Of a stretch of DNA of 64,000 nt, positions 46,174 to 60,900 are shown in pieces. The translations under genes and the position numbers were made by a program. Positions within the stretch are counted from its first letter, which is position 1. Every line of letters starts with the position of its first letter. This stretch comes from Pipra filicauda (lineage: Eukaryota > Chordata > Aves > Passeriformes > Pipridae). Below the pieces are notes generated by a model. The model was not told the origin of the DNA, made no database searches, and worked only from the letters and a program-made list of their open reading frames with translations. The stretch lies in assembly GCF_003945595.2 (NCBI RefSeq), contig NW_024104521.1, positions 310,001 through 374,000 on the forward strand. Direction: 5' to 3'.

Positions 46174-49100
46174 AGAACTGAGACCTTATTATGTTTGTAT
46201 TTTAACTTCTGAGTACTTGTGCTGCTAATGGTCCATATCTCAAAGATGTTACCCACTCTTCAGCTCTGCCGTTCTTATCTTGGCATGACTTTACTGTGCA
46301 GCTTCTTAGAACATAGCAGCTACCTCAGAAGTTGGAGGCAAGGTCATGTAGCTGCACTGTGTTCCGCATGGGCCTTGGATCCACACCGCTGGCTGAATCC
46401 ATGGAAAAAGGGCAGGGGAAGGTTACAGAGAGAGTGTTTTTCTTCAGAAGGAAGGCATCTGAAAAGGCCTGCAAGCAATGTGAGCATTTAGGTGGGAGTG
46501 TAAAGGCAGTGCGGAATATTTCAGGCTAAATTATGTGGGATGGATTCTAAAGGGCTCAAAAAGTGAAAACCCGAAGAGACTTTCTGACATGGGAAAGCTG
46601 GGTGTTGTAGCCAGGTATATAGAGAGAAAGAGTGGTGAAATGAGAAAATGAATTAGAAAAAATGGTGTGAATATATGCTGGTGGAAGCATGCGACGCTTA
46701 TCTGGATGGACTTGACAGGAAGAAGTGTAACTAGTTGGTGGTGTGAAGTTGATGGATTGGGTGTTATTTTGACTGGACAGATAGAAATGAGATGCAATTA
46801 TGGATGAAATGTTATTCTTTTACATTACTGCTAAAGCAGGTGTAATGGTAGCTAGTCTGTATCTGCATTAGGAAGCTGCTTTTCCTGTTTTTCAAGGGGG
46901 CAAAAATAGGTCAGTCGTGGTATAACTTTAGCGTGTACTGTGTAGAAGCACATACATCGCTCTGCTCTAAGCAGGATGGAAGGACTTTCCAGTAAAAATG
47001 TATGTGACTGTGCTGGAGGTTGTTGCTTGGTACTGCAGAAAAAGAAGTAGGATCTATGTGGGCTTTTGTCATCAGCACACCCTCAGAATATATTTCTCAT
47101 TACATACTGCCTGAAGGCACCTGGGAATTTTGCCACATGGATCCAAGGCTTGTATGCTGTGTTACTGTTTCCCTTGTTGGTGGGTTGAGCACCTTTCAGT
47201 TGTAAAGGAGAGCACAGTCAAAGCAGTTTTCATTGCAGTGAACAATATACAAATGAAGTTGTAAAGAATGGATGCAATACAAAAGCAGTGTGGATGTACT
47301 AGCACAAACCGTAACCGCCAACGCAAGAGTTGAAGAATTGGTGGAGAATAAGCTGCAAAACGGCTTATAGCAGAAATTTGGCCACGATGGTTGCTAAAGC
47401 CTTGACGAAATCTAATCCAATGTGTTCTTCTTCTCTCTGTTTTCACTTGTGGTCTTCCAGGCTGCTGTTGGGTGGTCCTGAGGGGTTTAATACAGGAGCT
47501 TGAACTGGGTCCAGGCACTCTCTGTGAATCAGGATTCATGAACTTTTGCGCTGGGTACAGGTCGTCTATTGCTTCCAGGGATGAACGAGTGCTGGAACCT
47601 GTGTTTTAACTGCCTGTTGTTTATGTCTGGTATTTACTCTGCAGATTCATCACGTGGATTAAGTGCAAGCTTTTCCTGGTACTTCAGTGAAGAATTTATT
47701 GAGTATATGGCTTATAACACATTGCTTTGAAAGCCGTACGTTAACTTTGAGACAGGGGTTTATCCCAGCCTCTTGCATGATTGAGATATTTTTTGAACAA
47801 CAACTTTATACTTGAGTGACGTACCTGCAGAACATCTCGAAAGGCAAAGCATCGTCACACTGAGTCCCAAGAGCATACACTCAGGGAGGGAGGAGGCAAT
47901 TACCAGCCTTGAAATATTTGAAAAAATGAGTCCAATCTTAGTAGCTCTGGCAAGTCAAGAGATATTGGATTCTAAAAGGACAAGTATCTCAGTTCTTATT
48001 CAGAGTCTTTATAAATATTGATTGAGGTTTGGGGCTTTGACAGTGACAAACTAATACAGATCACATCATTTGCACAGCCTTTTTCAGATAGGATTTGCCA
48101 AGTAAGTCAGTGTGTGAAAATACCATTTTCTGTCATCTGTATTCTTTTTGCCTAGCCAAGAAGTGTTACAATATATTTTTTGAGGAGTCACACTGAAAAA
48201 AAAACTTATTCACGTTTTATTGTATGTGAGTGTTGCGTATGTGCATCTCTAATCTTGAAAACTTATAGGTTTGTTAGCCGAGGCAATTAAATGCAAAGTG
48301 CTGTGCTTGATGGGCTGCATGCAAGACTACACAAGTTACAAGTTTTGGATCCTGATGTCATTATGGTGTAGATGTGCGTTAGTGCTATCCTTTCTACGGC
48401 ATTTTTTGCTATTAGAAGATGGTCTATAGAATACTAATAAGTCTGTACAGGAGCTGAATGAAAAAAACTGTGGAGCATCCACAGCCTTCAATGTGCATAA
48501 GTGTGAGTAAATCTCAGACTCAAAATGTCAGCTTCATTTTTCCTGTGGCTACTCTAATGAAAAGCTAACACAGTTGTGTTCATTGGAATGTCATATGTTT
48601 GGTTGGAATCTCCGTTACGAGTTCTGGAATGAAACAGAAAGGAGGTGGATGGTTGGATGTGCTCATCCCTTCCTGACTTCATCAGCTGATCTCAGGGTTG
48701 ATGAGAGATAAAGCAAGAGTCTGCCTGAACTTCTGTCTGCCATGGCTTTTATCTTCCTGCCTTTTGAGCTGCCAAGACTTGTGCTTTGTTGAGTTTTCTT
48801 TTAGTTCAGATGAAGCATCTTGTATCTTCTGCTTCACAGCAAAGTACTTGTTGTTCTAAAAATCCCCATGTGTGTGCTTTTCTTGGCCCTGAGGGGTAGT
48901 TCTCCTATGTAGTCAGTGAATACAGCAGGATTCACTTAGCAGCATGTGTTAATGGGAATGACCTATTGACAGAATAAATTATGTTTGAACCTAAAATGTG
49001 GAAAATGCACTGATGCTTTTTAAATGTGATGTTTAAAGGAAAATTGTTAACTGTATTCAGTGTCATAACGTTTTCATAAGCATCCCAGCATCCGGATAAT

Positions 49101-51789
49101 TTGACACCTCTACAACATATTTATAAATGTTTTGTGCATTTCACTGTTGGTTTCTGCAGCTGCCTGGAAGGTCTCCATTAGCAAAATGCAGTTTTCTGTT
49201 TGTCTTTATGACATCTAGAAAATGTAATTGCATAAAGTGAAAAGAAAAAGCCATTTGTATGGCCTGATCATCATAGGTCATGAAACAAGCACAGCCTAAT
49301 AAAGCATTGGCATGGAAGGCAACTTCTACTTTTCTCTCCTTGCTCCTTCATATGCTCATTTGTAGAATAGCAAATTAAAAACAAGAACATTATTTAATCC
49401 TTGCCTCTAGCATTGTCTTTATATGTGCTCTGTGCAGCTTTGGTTGAGAGAATGTGAGTCCCAAGTCCTGTGCTGACAGACTAGAATTTTCACACGATCA
49501 TGCGATCCCTCTGATGCTCACTCAGCATCAAGCCTTTGTGTCCTGAGGGACTTAGATTTTTCTGTCTTTCTGGAAATGTAGGAGAAGGGTTAAAACACAG
49601 CTCTGAAAGTCCAGGGACTAAGCAGAGCATATTGATCCCCTCCCATTCACGTACACATTTCATGTGAGAATGCTGACCTAGAAGCACTGAGAGTTAGTTT
49701 ATTAGTTTTGACATTGGGATTCGTTAGCTGTAATTCAATTAGAAGCACACTGATGGATGTGTTTGTATGCTGGGGCTGGCAGCTGCTCTAGGTTCAGAAA
49801 CTTAGAATTCTAGTAGGAAAATTGTTTTGTGCAGTCTTGGGTAGGATTCGTATTGCTAGGCTAAAAGTGACATCGTACTTGATTTGGTTTTTAATAGGTT
49901 TCTCTCTGTTTCCAATTATGTTTCTAATTAGAATAATGTCTTATTTCCCATGACAGTTTAAAAATAAGGCAAAGTCTGTAAAAGAGAAGCTATCAAGATG
50001 ATTGAAAAATGTTTTCCTTTTTGTTTGTTGGTTGGAAACCTTTTTCCATCTTAGTTGGATACACAGACCTACCAGGCTACAGGAGTAATTTTGGTGTTTA
50101 CAGGATGTTATGATGCAGTAGTTGCTTTCTTCTGTCAATGTGTCTCGGGGCTGTTTCCATTCTCACCCCAGCACACACACCAGCCCATAACCAGCCAGCT
50201 GTGCATATTCCCTTTCTAGTGGGAAGACAGAACACCTCTCCGCCTTTCTGTGTAAATGTTGACTTTTCAGGTGTGAGGTCTGCTGTTCTGTCTTACCCTT
50301 TCCCATCCAGGCAAAGCTCCTTCCCTTCACACCTGAGGTAGTGTCTTTTGCAGCAGCATTGTTTCTCCTAAAAATGTTTTTCTGCCACTTTGAGCCAAGA
50401 TTTATGCCTCAAAGGATGGAAGTTTGAATAACTGACTCGGGGAGCCTGAGAGACCTAGTTGAGAACATACTTGTAGCTTAAGTCAAATAAAAGCTGTCTG
50501 CAGTGGAAAGAACATGAATGAGATCTGGAACTGGTATTCAGTAGTTGCTGGAACTTGGTCTTTGAGGGAAAGACAGATCTAAATCCACTGCAGTTGTGGA
50601 AGGGGTTCAGGCAGTCTGGGATTGAGCCTACATCCCAAGCTGTCTCCATGGCTGCCAGCTCTGGGGTCTTAGATTCGACAGCAGTGAACTTACCTCGCTA
50701 TGCGTAATTTGTCATGGCTGAGTGCAACTGCCACAAGACCCTGCCCATGTTTTTCAGGAGCATGACTGAAGTCAAGCCTCCGTGTGTGGTATGCTGCTGC
50801 CATGTGTGTAATTACCTTTGGAGGGATGGGAGAAAGGTTGGGAGCTCAGGGATATGAGAAGGGATGGCATTCCCTTTCTGCTAAGTACCTCTGACATCCT
50901 GCAGTGATAGAGGAGGTTAGGACTGTGCCAGAGGTGTGGTGCTTGCAAGGAAAATCTGTGATTGCAGATAAATATATATTTGCAGGGTCAGAGTGGTGCT
51001 GTGCTTCGTAACATCAGACACAAGGTTGAGAATACGTGGCAAGTCATGTGTTCTGACTCTCAGCCCCTGGAGAGGGTTGTCTGTCATAGAAGGCTCAGGA
51101 CCACAGCTATGGGTGTTACTTTGTGTAACGGCTCATTTTGTAATAATGGTACTTCCTTTTTTCCTTTTTTTTAATAGTATAATCTGTAAGACACCAATTA
51201 ATGACAGTAAAACCTCCTTCTGTTTTTAGAAAACCCTTTACTGTCAAATAAATAATGAAATTCATCTGGTTTAAAAAAAAAAAATCCCTGCAAAGCTTCT
51301 CCCCAGTGTTCTTCCATTCTCTTCCGAAACCTGAACCACATGGGATGCTTTAGAGGCTGGGGTTCCTCTCTGGCTTGATTTGCAGAGCAGCTGCCGCAGA
51401 AGAGATGCCAAGATGCAGAGGTAGGGATGAATAAGGGTGGCAGGAGTGCTTTAGGGAGGCTTTCCTAGTGTTGGATGCCACCTCAGAGTGCAAAAGCCGA
51501 ATTTGAAGTGCTTTGGTAGGAAGCAAATTGAACAGGTAAGAGAAGACTTTTTCAAACAGTTTCAGGAGCTTTTAGTCACCAGATGCCCTTGAGGCTTGAA
51601 CAGCATCAAAAAGGACTGGGTATCCATTTGATATCAAGTATCACAATTCCTCCAAAGATATTAAAAAATATGTAATTTTTTAGATGTAAACTGCATTGGT
51701 CTGGATCATGAATCAGTTTCTAGCAGAGAAGAATTAAGAAAATTTATCCATAAGGAGCTTATTCTGTTTCTGCCTGTGTCTGGACTTTT

Positions 51790-51855
51790 GCATATGTCTT
51801 TGAAATGGGATATAGGACTAGATGGGTCCTTTGATCTGATTTCTTATCTGGTATA
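51790..51855 (+). repeat. Fragment of CR1/L3-like LINE 3' end
   Basis: gggatataggactagatggg followed by tcctttgatctgat matches the typical CR1/L3 3'-end phrase in which an ACTAGATGG block is followed by a TTGGTCTGA-type block. It is diverged, hence old. The fragment lies just upstream of the first coding exon of ARMH3 and is recognised from memory of the family only. Confidence 0.55.
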
Positions 51856-51979
51856 GTTAAAAGCCCCTACTTGCAGCTTGTCAAAAAGTCTCATGGTTAA
51901 GGCAGGCCAGATATGCCTTGAAGAAAAGTTCAAGTTTTCTGAGCCCTTTTTGTCTGTTCTTACCTTCAGGGTATACAGC

Positions 51980-54900
51980 ATGGCCCAAACAGAGAAGAAA
52001 GGTGGACTGCTCCGGAAATCTTCAGCCTCCAAGAAGCCATTGAAAGAGAAAGTTGTGTTGATGTATGATGAGATTTTTACGGTAAGGAGTTGAGCATCTC
52101 TTCTTTGAAAATGCTGTGTTGTTTTCTTGGTTTAGTTTGTGCTGAGGGTTCTTTATGTGAGATTTGTTTCCCAAGGTAAGGCCTGCACAGTGTAGGCACA
52201 CGCTTCAGGCTCTCCTGCTGTCATGCAGAGCTCTGTATTCTGCTCTCTTAAGGTCACTTTGTCCTGTTGTTTACCAGAACCATTTGTGATCTGTGGGAAG
52301 CCGTGGCTTTTCCAGTATTTCTCAAAAAACATCTCAGTAAATAAACAGAGGCATCCCAATTGAGAGCTACTTCCGTTGGTCCTTCTGTTTCTGGGAATCC
52401 CTGTAGCCAGAATTCTGCACTGTGAGACTGCTTGTTCATCCAGTAGGGTGATGTTGACTCTGAGCTACCCATGATAATGATTTTCTTTAAATTCTGTCTG
52501 AATGATTTTTTCTTATTTGCCTTCATGGCTGTTCCTTTTCCTTTCAGACAGAGGACCCCAGTAAATGCAACCCTCGGTTTTGGGAGGAGCTATTTCTCAT
52601 GAAGGTAACCAAATTTGAACATCCTCTGATGTACTGCTGCTGTTCTGCCAGTGGCAAGGACTTGTGTTTCTAAGGTGTCAGTGAGGGTGTAACATGCATG
52701 AACTGCTTCTTAACCTGACAGGTCAACCTGGAGTATCTGGAAGGCAAGCTGGAGGCTTTGGATGGGGAAGAGTTAATGAAGATAAAAGATAACATCAACT
52801 GCTTGTTTCAGCACTGCATCCAGGCCCTGGGTGAGGAGCACCCAATCAGAGTGGTCAATGCATTACAGGTACTGCTGGGAGACAGGCAATGCTGTCTTTT
52901 CCTTCTGATGAGGCAATATATTTGCTGCTCATTTCTTTGCTTCTGAGGAGAAGTGATGTCTACAGAACAGTTGCTACTTACTGCCTGTGGAGGTTACAAA
53001 CATTCATAGTCTCTTTACTCTTTGCAGAGCAATAGCTTGTTTCAGAATTCAGGAGGATCTGGTGAAGAGACAAGGGGGCTTGTGCACACTGCAGGCTGTC
53101 AGTTTGACATCTCAAGAGTGCTTACTCTGTGTAGCTTTGTTATTCTACTTTCACCTGTTCTCACTCATTTCAGCTGCATTTTTGAATTTCCGTATGGGTC
53201 GAAAAATAAATAAACCTCTGGAGAAGTTAGTGTGAAATTTATACAGGAAACTGTCCCAGCTGGACACTTCCTAATTGGAAACTGTGAACAATTGTCACCC
53301 AGAATTAACAGCCATTTTCCTGCAGGTTTTTCCTTACCAAAGTTCTGCTGTCCCATGTCTCATATGGGAGACTCCCCTCCTCAGTCTTGATGTTTGATGT
53401 TATTAGTTCACAAGCTCATTCTTACAGTCTGATGGATGCATTTGCTTCTCTCAGCTATAGGAGTACAGGATATGAATGTCAGGTTTGAAGAAGTTATCTG
53501 TAGTAGACACTGGACGGACAGTGAGCTGGGAAAAGTTGGTTTGAAACAGAATATTTACACCTCTGACATACAATCTTGCATTGTTTTATTATAATTTTCA
53601 GAATTAGTTTGAAAGGATGCTGTTAAATATTGTAGTTATAGCTACACAGACAGCTTAGCCCAGCCTTGAATTCCCCAACTTTTATCCAGACTCTTGGAAA
53701 AAGTTAGGGCAGGGCTAAGTCTAGAATACTGCTGTGTGTGTGTAAACTGGAGTGAGGCAACATGTCCTGAGCTTGAGTTAGGAGACTTATCCTTTAATCA
53801 CTTTGATGTGGAAAGTGATCCTGAAGCCAAAACTTATTTAAGCAATCATTTCTTGAGAATGATTTTGGTGACCAAGGGCTTGTTTAGCCCAATATCCTGT
53901 CTCTCACAGTAACAAAAAAAAGGATGTCTACCTTATCCTTTTTCTTCTGTATAGTTCCAGATGTGTGCTAATTCCTTCAGGTCTGCTTGTCTCCAGCTTT
54001 ACATCTTCTGAAACTAGTTACTTCTCACAGGTGAATTTAAGCTGGGATCTAAAACTGCAGTGGCTATATTGCTGCTCATTCCCCTCTTTGCAGGCCTGAG
54101 AGGTGCCTGATGACAAAAGTCACCACAGACATTTCCCTCTCTTGGGGCAAATTAGTCATGTCCATAAATTTTCCAGGGGGTCTGTTGGAAGCATGGTGTG
54201 CTGATACCTTTGTGTTGCCAGCGATCTCCAAGAACTTGGTATGATGCAGTAATCCAGTGCCTGCAACAAGAAACGTGAAGGAGGGAGTTAGGAAAGCTTA
54301 AGCTGCCTAATAACCTTGGAGACATTTCTTTTGGTGTGTTTGTTTGCTTTTTTGTTGCTGTTGACAAAGAGACAGTTTACTGGTCAGGCTTGGTTATAGC
54401 ACTGTGGTAACCAAACAGAAATTTATACTCAAAAACTATGATCAAATGCATTCTTCTCCAATTTTTTTGAGTCTTCAGCATCCAAGATCTTCCTTAGAAG
54501 CAATAGAGGTGAAGGAGAGGTCAGACAAAATGTATGGCTTCCAGGCTGCTGGTATTAATTTCAATATCTGGGCTTTGCCAGTGCTAGGAGAGCATCATGC
54601 TGCAGGTGTTGCTACTGAGTTGGAGCTGTTGCCTTACATCTTACCTTCTGTTTTTTCCCTTTGCAGACTTTGTGTGCATTAATTCGGGGTGTCCATCAGA
54701 AGAACAAATCCACTTCTGGCTTTGACATCATCAACATGCTTGTGGGTTTTGATAAGGCAGAGCTATGTATGAAGGTGAGGCCCTGGCAATGTAGAGGAAC
54801 AGTTTGCACAGCAGCTGTGTTGCAGGGGCAGTGATTTATAGACACATGTGCCTACCAAGGTGCAGCTTTGGGGGGAGGTATTCCAGCCACTTACTAAAAC

Positions 54901-57900
54901 CAGCTGTCCTGAAGTTCTTTACCTGCTAGTGGCACAAAGACACTTGGGCTCCCTCGGTTTGTTAGTAATATAATAGAATAAATATTCTTTTCCTTTAGTT
55001 CTACACCGTGCAGTCACACAGAAATTAAGAAATCTTAAAGCCAGAAAAGGCTGCCACAGGCCATTAGTACCTAGTATTGAACCTCATACCTTGTACTTAG
55101 TTTTTATCTGAGTCATATCCTGTGTTCTCACATTCCGTCAGCACATGTACTGCTTTAAAATTATTTGATGCTCTTCACTGTAAAGATGTTGAGTTTGGGA
55201 ACTGACGAAGTAATCAGTGATGAAGCTGAATCCTTTTTGTCTCTTTCATCTCTCTACAACAGTGGCAATTTTTCTGCTCTATACAAATTGCAGTACATTG
55301 CGGAAAATATTAAGTAGTAATTTACCTATCAGAAATACATTTTTCCATTAAGAAAACTGTATTACCTGAAACTTAGTATTTGGAAAACAGTGTTGATGAA
55401 TATCTGTAAAACAGTTATATAGGATCTATTTTTAATCATAACTTATATATGTACTGTTAATTGGAGGTATGCTGCTTACAAAAAAGTCTTTATTCCTATA
55501 AGTAAAATGGAATATAGAAAAAATAAAGCAGTGATATTACTGTCTTGCAAACAAAAACGAAAATCATATTTTGTAGAGCTCAGAATTACGTTGTGAATAA
55601 AATAATTTGTTCTGTGTATACAAAAATCTCATGTATCTAGAGAAAACTCTTGGAAAATGATCATGATGTTATGCCTGTAGTCATTAAAATGTAGTTAACA
55701 CAAAACAGTGTTGAGAAACAATAGTGTGAATATGGCCTGTGTAGCAGTAATAATGGCTCAATTACTGATTGTGGAATAACATGGCTTTATATTGGTGCTC
55801 TTGTATTTGAATCTTTCAAAAAGTTGTTTATAAAAAAATATTTCAAATAATTTAAAATACTGCTTTTAAATAATGCGACTGTTGTTCTTCAGAATCTGAT
55901 GGAGAGCTTGGACTCACTCCTTTGTGCTGAAGGTTCTGAAAGTCTCAAAAGCTTGTGTCTGAAGCTACTTCTCTGCTTGGTGACTGTAAGTAAATACCAG
56001 CTGTATAATAACTTCAGGGATTATGTGAGCCACATCTTGAGGGATGGAACTGTCTCAAAACTTGAGCAGAAGGCTGCAGTGTGAAGCTTAAGAAGGGCAA
56101 AGAAATTGTGAATGAGAACAAGGGTCAGTCCAGAATATGCATCATGGCTCTAACCACAATGCCAGTGCAGACTAGAATCCTGTAAGAGAGGTGCCTGGGG
56201 CAAAAGGGGAGAGGCAGGAGGAAGTGTCAATTGGATTCACAGGTGTGGGTTGTTCTAGGGAAAAAGATATTTAAGAAGTCTCAGATAAATGGAAATAATG
56301 GGAGAGGGCTTGAGGAAAGACAGAAAGTGTGGAGTAGACAAGAATGGTGAGAATGTGAAGAATGAGGAAGTTGTAGTAAATGGCCACTCATCAGCTCTTG
56401 GACGTGGTCAAACGTGAACTATTTTGACTGTGATAAGAGATAATTGAGTGTGGAGGAGGTCTTCACTGCCCTCTTCATGAGGGGGAGAGTTCTCAGTGGA
56501 ACATATATGACCTGTTTTTCATTTTCTGCCTCCTGTGTAGAATGTGCAAGAGCTGATGGCTGTTGTCATGCAGCTGTGTAGGATACCAATGTGTGGAGGA
56601 AAGGGGGAGCTCTTAGAATGTGGGTCGTGCTTCTTGCCAGAGGGAGGGGTGGGAGGCAGGGCATATTTCTTTTATTTCATGTCTAACTCTACTGGTGGTC
56701 ACACCTTGACTTGCTGACTAAGTGTGAGATTCTGGATAAATGTGTCCATCTGGGAGTAGAACTCTTGTGCTCCCAGTGTGTGCCAGAGGCAACTGCAGCA
56801 TCAGTGGAGGCTTCGTGTGGGATTTTAAACCTTTTGTTTGTTCTCAGGTGACGGATAACATTAGTCAGAACACCATCCTGGAGTATGTGATGATTAACAG
56901 CATATTTGAAGCTATTTTACAGGTAAGGGTTCTTCCTTCACTGCAGGAGCTCTTCTTCCATAGTGAGAGCTTTCAGTGATGTATTTGCTTTTCAGCTTTA
57001 AGCAACACAGCTCACTGGCACTGTTGTTACTTCCATTCATAAGTCAGTCATATATATTTCTTTTAATGCTGTCTCCTCTGTACTCTAGTCTGCTGTTTTT
57101 AGTCACTACTGAGTATTTATTTTCACTTGAGACATTTCTGCACAGATAGAAACCGAACAGATTTCTGGGCTAATTTAGCAGAGAATTTCTGTATCAGAGA
57201 AACTTTCTTTCAAAAGGCAGTGGGGATATATCAAGGTTTTTTCTGCTCTTTGATAAAATATAGTTTTTAGAAGTGGAACTGAGCTTGGGGAAATCCAGAA
57301 AACTTGCACAAGTAATGTTGGTGATTCAGTGAGATACTGTTCAGTGCTGTTGAGAAATATATTTGCCCTTTATGTCCTGAAAGCGTATGTTCATTCTTTC
57401 TGTGATAAATAAGCTTCTCTGTGTGCATAACTTCCTGGAGATGCTGACAGTCCCTTGACCTTAAGTACCCTTTTCCAGATAGGACATAATTTGCTCTTAC
57501 ACATACATTTCATGGGTATGCACTTTCTGAGAGTCACTGCAAGCTTCCTGAAGCAGGCCTGAACAGACCAGTGTGATTGTTTATTCTAGATCCTGTCCAG
57601 CCCACTGAGTCGCAGGGAACATGGCTATGATGCTGTTGTCCTTCTGGCCTTGCTGGTCAACTACAGAAAGTATGAGGTAGGTGCCTTCTGGATAACAGAA
57701 ACATTACTTCTCTCAACTTTATTAATTTAGGCTGGATTATTATTAAGGCAGCACACAGTACAGCTTTAGCACTGCACGCTGTAACATTTATCAGGACATC
57801 AGCACGGAGCTGCAGAAGCTTTGCAAGGCGGTCCTGTTATGCTGTATTTGTCTCTGATGTACATCTATAATCAAATGTGTATGATATTCCTACAGCTCAT

Positions 57901-60900
57901 TATGCACCAGCATGAAAGAAACTACCTAGGGAATTTGCATTTCCTTCGTAGAAGCATTCTGAGGAAAGTTCTTTTGGAAGAGTTACTGTTGTGCCAAACC
58001 ACCGTGTTTGCCTCTGTGCGTGTGAGTGTGCAGTTATACATATTCTCCAAAGTTAAATGGGCTGTCAGTCATCTTGGGCTTCAGACTGAATTTGTGATTC
58101 AGAACCTGACTAGCAGACTGAAAGAGCACAGATTCCCAGAAGAGATGGTGAAGCTGTGACCAAAGAATGAACTGAAACATCACAGCTAGTATTTCCAAGA
58201 GAAGTCTCTCTCTGTCTCTTTGACAGATTCCTCTTTGAGGAACTTTATTCATCTTCCTTTTTCTAAACCAGTTGTACTACTTCGTGGTCTATTCCCATTT
58301 TTTCCTGCTATTCATCACCTTGAAAAAGAAACATTTTGACTGTTGGAAAAACACCTGCTGTTGGCTTTTCTTTGCATGAGGCATGGTGCTTTAATGGTCA
58401 ATTGTTTTTTGTTTTCCCAAGCAGGAATACCTTAATATACAAATGGGAAAGTTCTGGAATGCCCCTTCTTGAACTGAATTACTAGGAGGGACAGGCTTCA
58501 AAACCTACCTGTTTTTATAATGGATCTTGTTTTGAATTATGAATAGATCTAGAGAATATGCAAAGACAGGAGCTATACTTGGTGTGAAAGTAATGCCTGT
58601 CAATTTCTCATTCCTGTCAATGTTGTCAGAATCGTGAATGACAGGTTCTGTACAGCAATCTGTGCCGTGGTAGCGTGGAACAGGAGTTTGATTTCATTTT
58701 ATGGCTATGAGGGAAGACTGTTGGCGATAACATGACTAAGGGTACTGATGGGGGCAGACTGGAAAGACCAGAGGTCTCCTTGCAAAGTTCAGACCAAAAG
58801 GTGGAGAGCTGTGTAGTCCCATCCCTGAGGTATGGATCCCTGTGGAATTCATCTTATGTCCTTTGTAAGGTAGAATGCAGTGAGTACATGAGACTTGTCC
58901 TCTGCTCTTTGCCGTAGCTTTCTGTGGAGTATTGAGTTGGAGTTGAGTGCTTTGGAGAACACTGTCCTAGATGTCTTGAAATTTGGCACTCAAAAGAAAT
59001 TGTGATCCTTAAAAAGTACAATTCAGCTGAAGCAGATGTGTGGCAAGGGAAACTTCAGTTTGAGCAGTTTATCTGGCAAGGTTGAAAGCAACTCCCAGAA
59101 AGGTTTTATGTGACAATTGCCCAACACTGCCCTTTGTAGCAGTGCTACAAGCAAAGCCTGTAGTAATGCAGTCAGACTCTTTCTCCTTAAGTACAGTAGC
59201 TGCTTTCATTTGCTGTTATTTGACATTTAGAATCATTCTGGTGGTTGCCTGGTTGTCAATGTATTGTAGCATACATTTATGCCTCAAATGCTTTGAAATT
59301 TTCTTTTTAGCTAACTGTGCTGCAGCTGATAGGTTCTCTTTTTGTCTGAACTCCATTGGTTGCTAATTAGCCAACTGATTTCGTGTGTGTTTTTAGTGTG
59401 AATACCAGTGTGTTTTGCATCAGAATGTTCTTTCATATTTTTGGGATGTGAGTTTTGTAGTCTTCTCTCAAATTGTCTGGCAGCATGGAGTGTATCCAAC
59501 AGCTCTTTGTGTCTGGTTATGTGCACTTGCCTCTCCTTGGTATAGACAACTGTGGGTGCTGAAGAGACACAACACTGGAGAGTTGGAAAGTTCATGGGTT
59601 TTTTTGTTTTTATTAAAAAAAAAGATCATGCATAACTGAAATTATTTTAAACAAATCTCTTTAACAAAAAGAGTAATTACTCAAGCTTCAGTTCCCTGCA
59701 GAATGACCTGCTGAATCATCTCTAATGAGTGTTCAGCGAAAGCTCTTGTGAGGAGTGATTGGGTGGACTCTGGCCTTCGTTTCTGTTACAGATGTGAAGA
59801 TAAGTTAAGCACCCAAGTAGGGATTATACATGATTAGCTTGGGTTTTTTCTGCTTTCTCTACCTACCTAAAAAATTACTTCTCATGGATTTGTGTTAAAG
59901 GTCTCAGAGATGTGTTTGGGGGCATGGAGGAGATATCTCTCTCTCTGCCAGACTTGTGTACTTTCCCATACAATGCTCACTTTGTATGGCATGTCTCACC
60001 TGAGGATTACTTTAAAAATGACCTGGTAATGATCCCTCTGCAGCTTTATTTCTATGAGATTGTTGGCATCTAGTGATGGGTAGTTCATGGAGGACATCTC
60101 AAGTATTCGCAGATTCCAGGAGTTTGTGTCTGTATGTCATGCCTGACAAGAAGATCTCTATGCTATTTTTTGTTTGTTACCTGATGGCAGTGATAGGAAA
60201 AGACCTGTGCTGTCTGAATTGCTCAGAATCATATTTTTGAGTTCTTTCTGTCTGCAGGTAGAGGCAGAAACTGACAATTGGAAGCTTTCAAAATGCTATT
60301 AACTGCTTTCCAAGGCTGTTGCATGTCTGTGCATGTTGTGGAGTGGCAGGTGTAATTTAGACTTTTCACATTTCTGCTATGATTCCTGGTGAGAGGGGAA
60401 CTGAACTCCGAAACAGCAGGAAAGCAGGCAGGGAGTATGGGGTGGGTTTGGTTGTGGTGCTTGTACAACTTGCAGGTTGCTGACGCTCATCATAGATGTG
60501 CAGACCGGTGCTCATGGACAGTACCTGGAGCTGTGGGCTCTCAAGGAGGAGCACGAGCAAACTGCATGTCCTGTGGGCAGCATGGGAAAGGTTCCCATCA
60601 CACTGATACAGACTTGCATACCAGTGCAGTAGAGACTGCCTTGTCCCACACACCCCATACGGTGTGTGAAATACACTGAAATCTGCCTGCTGCTTGAGGA
60701 GTTAGGGAAGCCTAGAAGGAGGCATGGAATGTGTCAGGGGAATGGAATACTTCAGAGAGGAATTGTTAAAAAGACTTCTGCAGGTGTGGAAGTGACAACT
60801 GAAAAGACAGAGGGCAGAGATCCGTAGCAAGCTGGGCCAGCTTCATGACCCTCTCAGCCGTGCACTGCTGGCATCTTGCTGTCAAGAGACGGGAGACATG

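Larger units (their letters stand above)
45025..51969 (+). other. ARMH3: ARMH3 intron 1
   Basis: About 6.9 kb, AT-rich after roughly 45.45 kb, with no coding exon I can support. It contains two long T runs (46113-46129 and 46157-46173), a decayed CR1/L3-like fragment near its right end, and otherwise unique-looking sequence. Open frames are short and unrelated to known proteins. Confidence 0.65.

Noticed and set aside
52987..53235. Open frame in an ARMH3 intron
   Set aside because: It starts at a non-ATG codon or lacks good splice sites, and the known ARMH3 protein is continuous without it.
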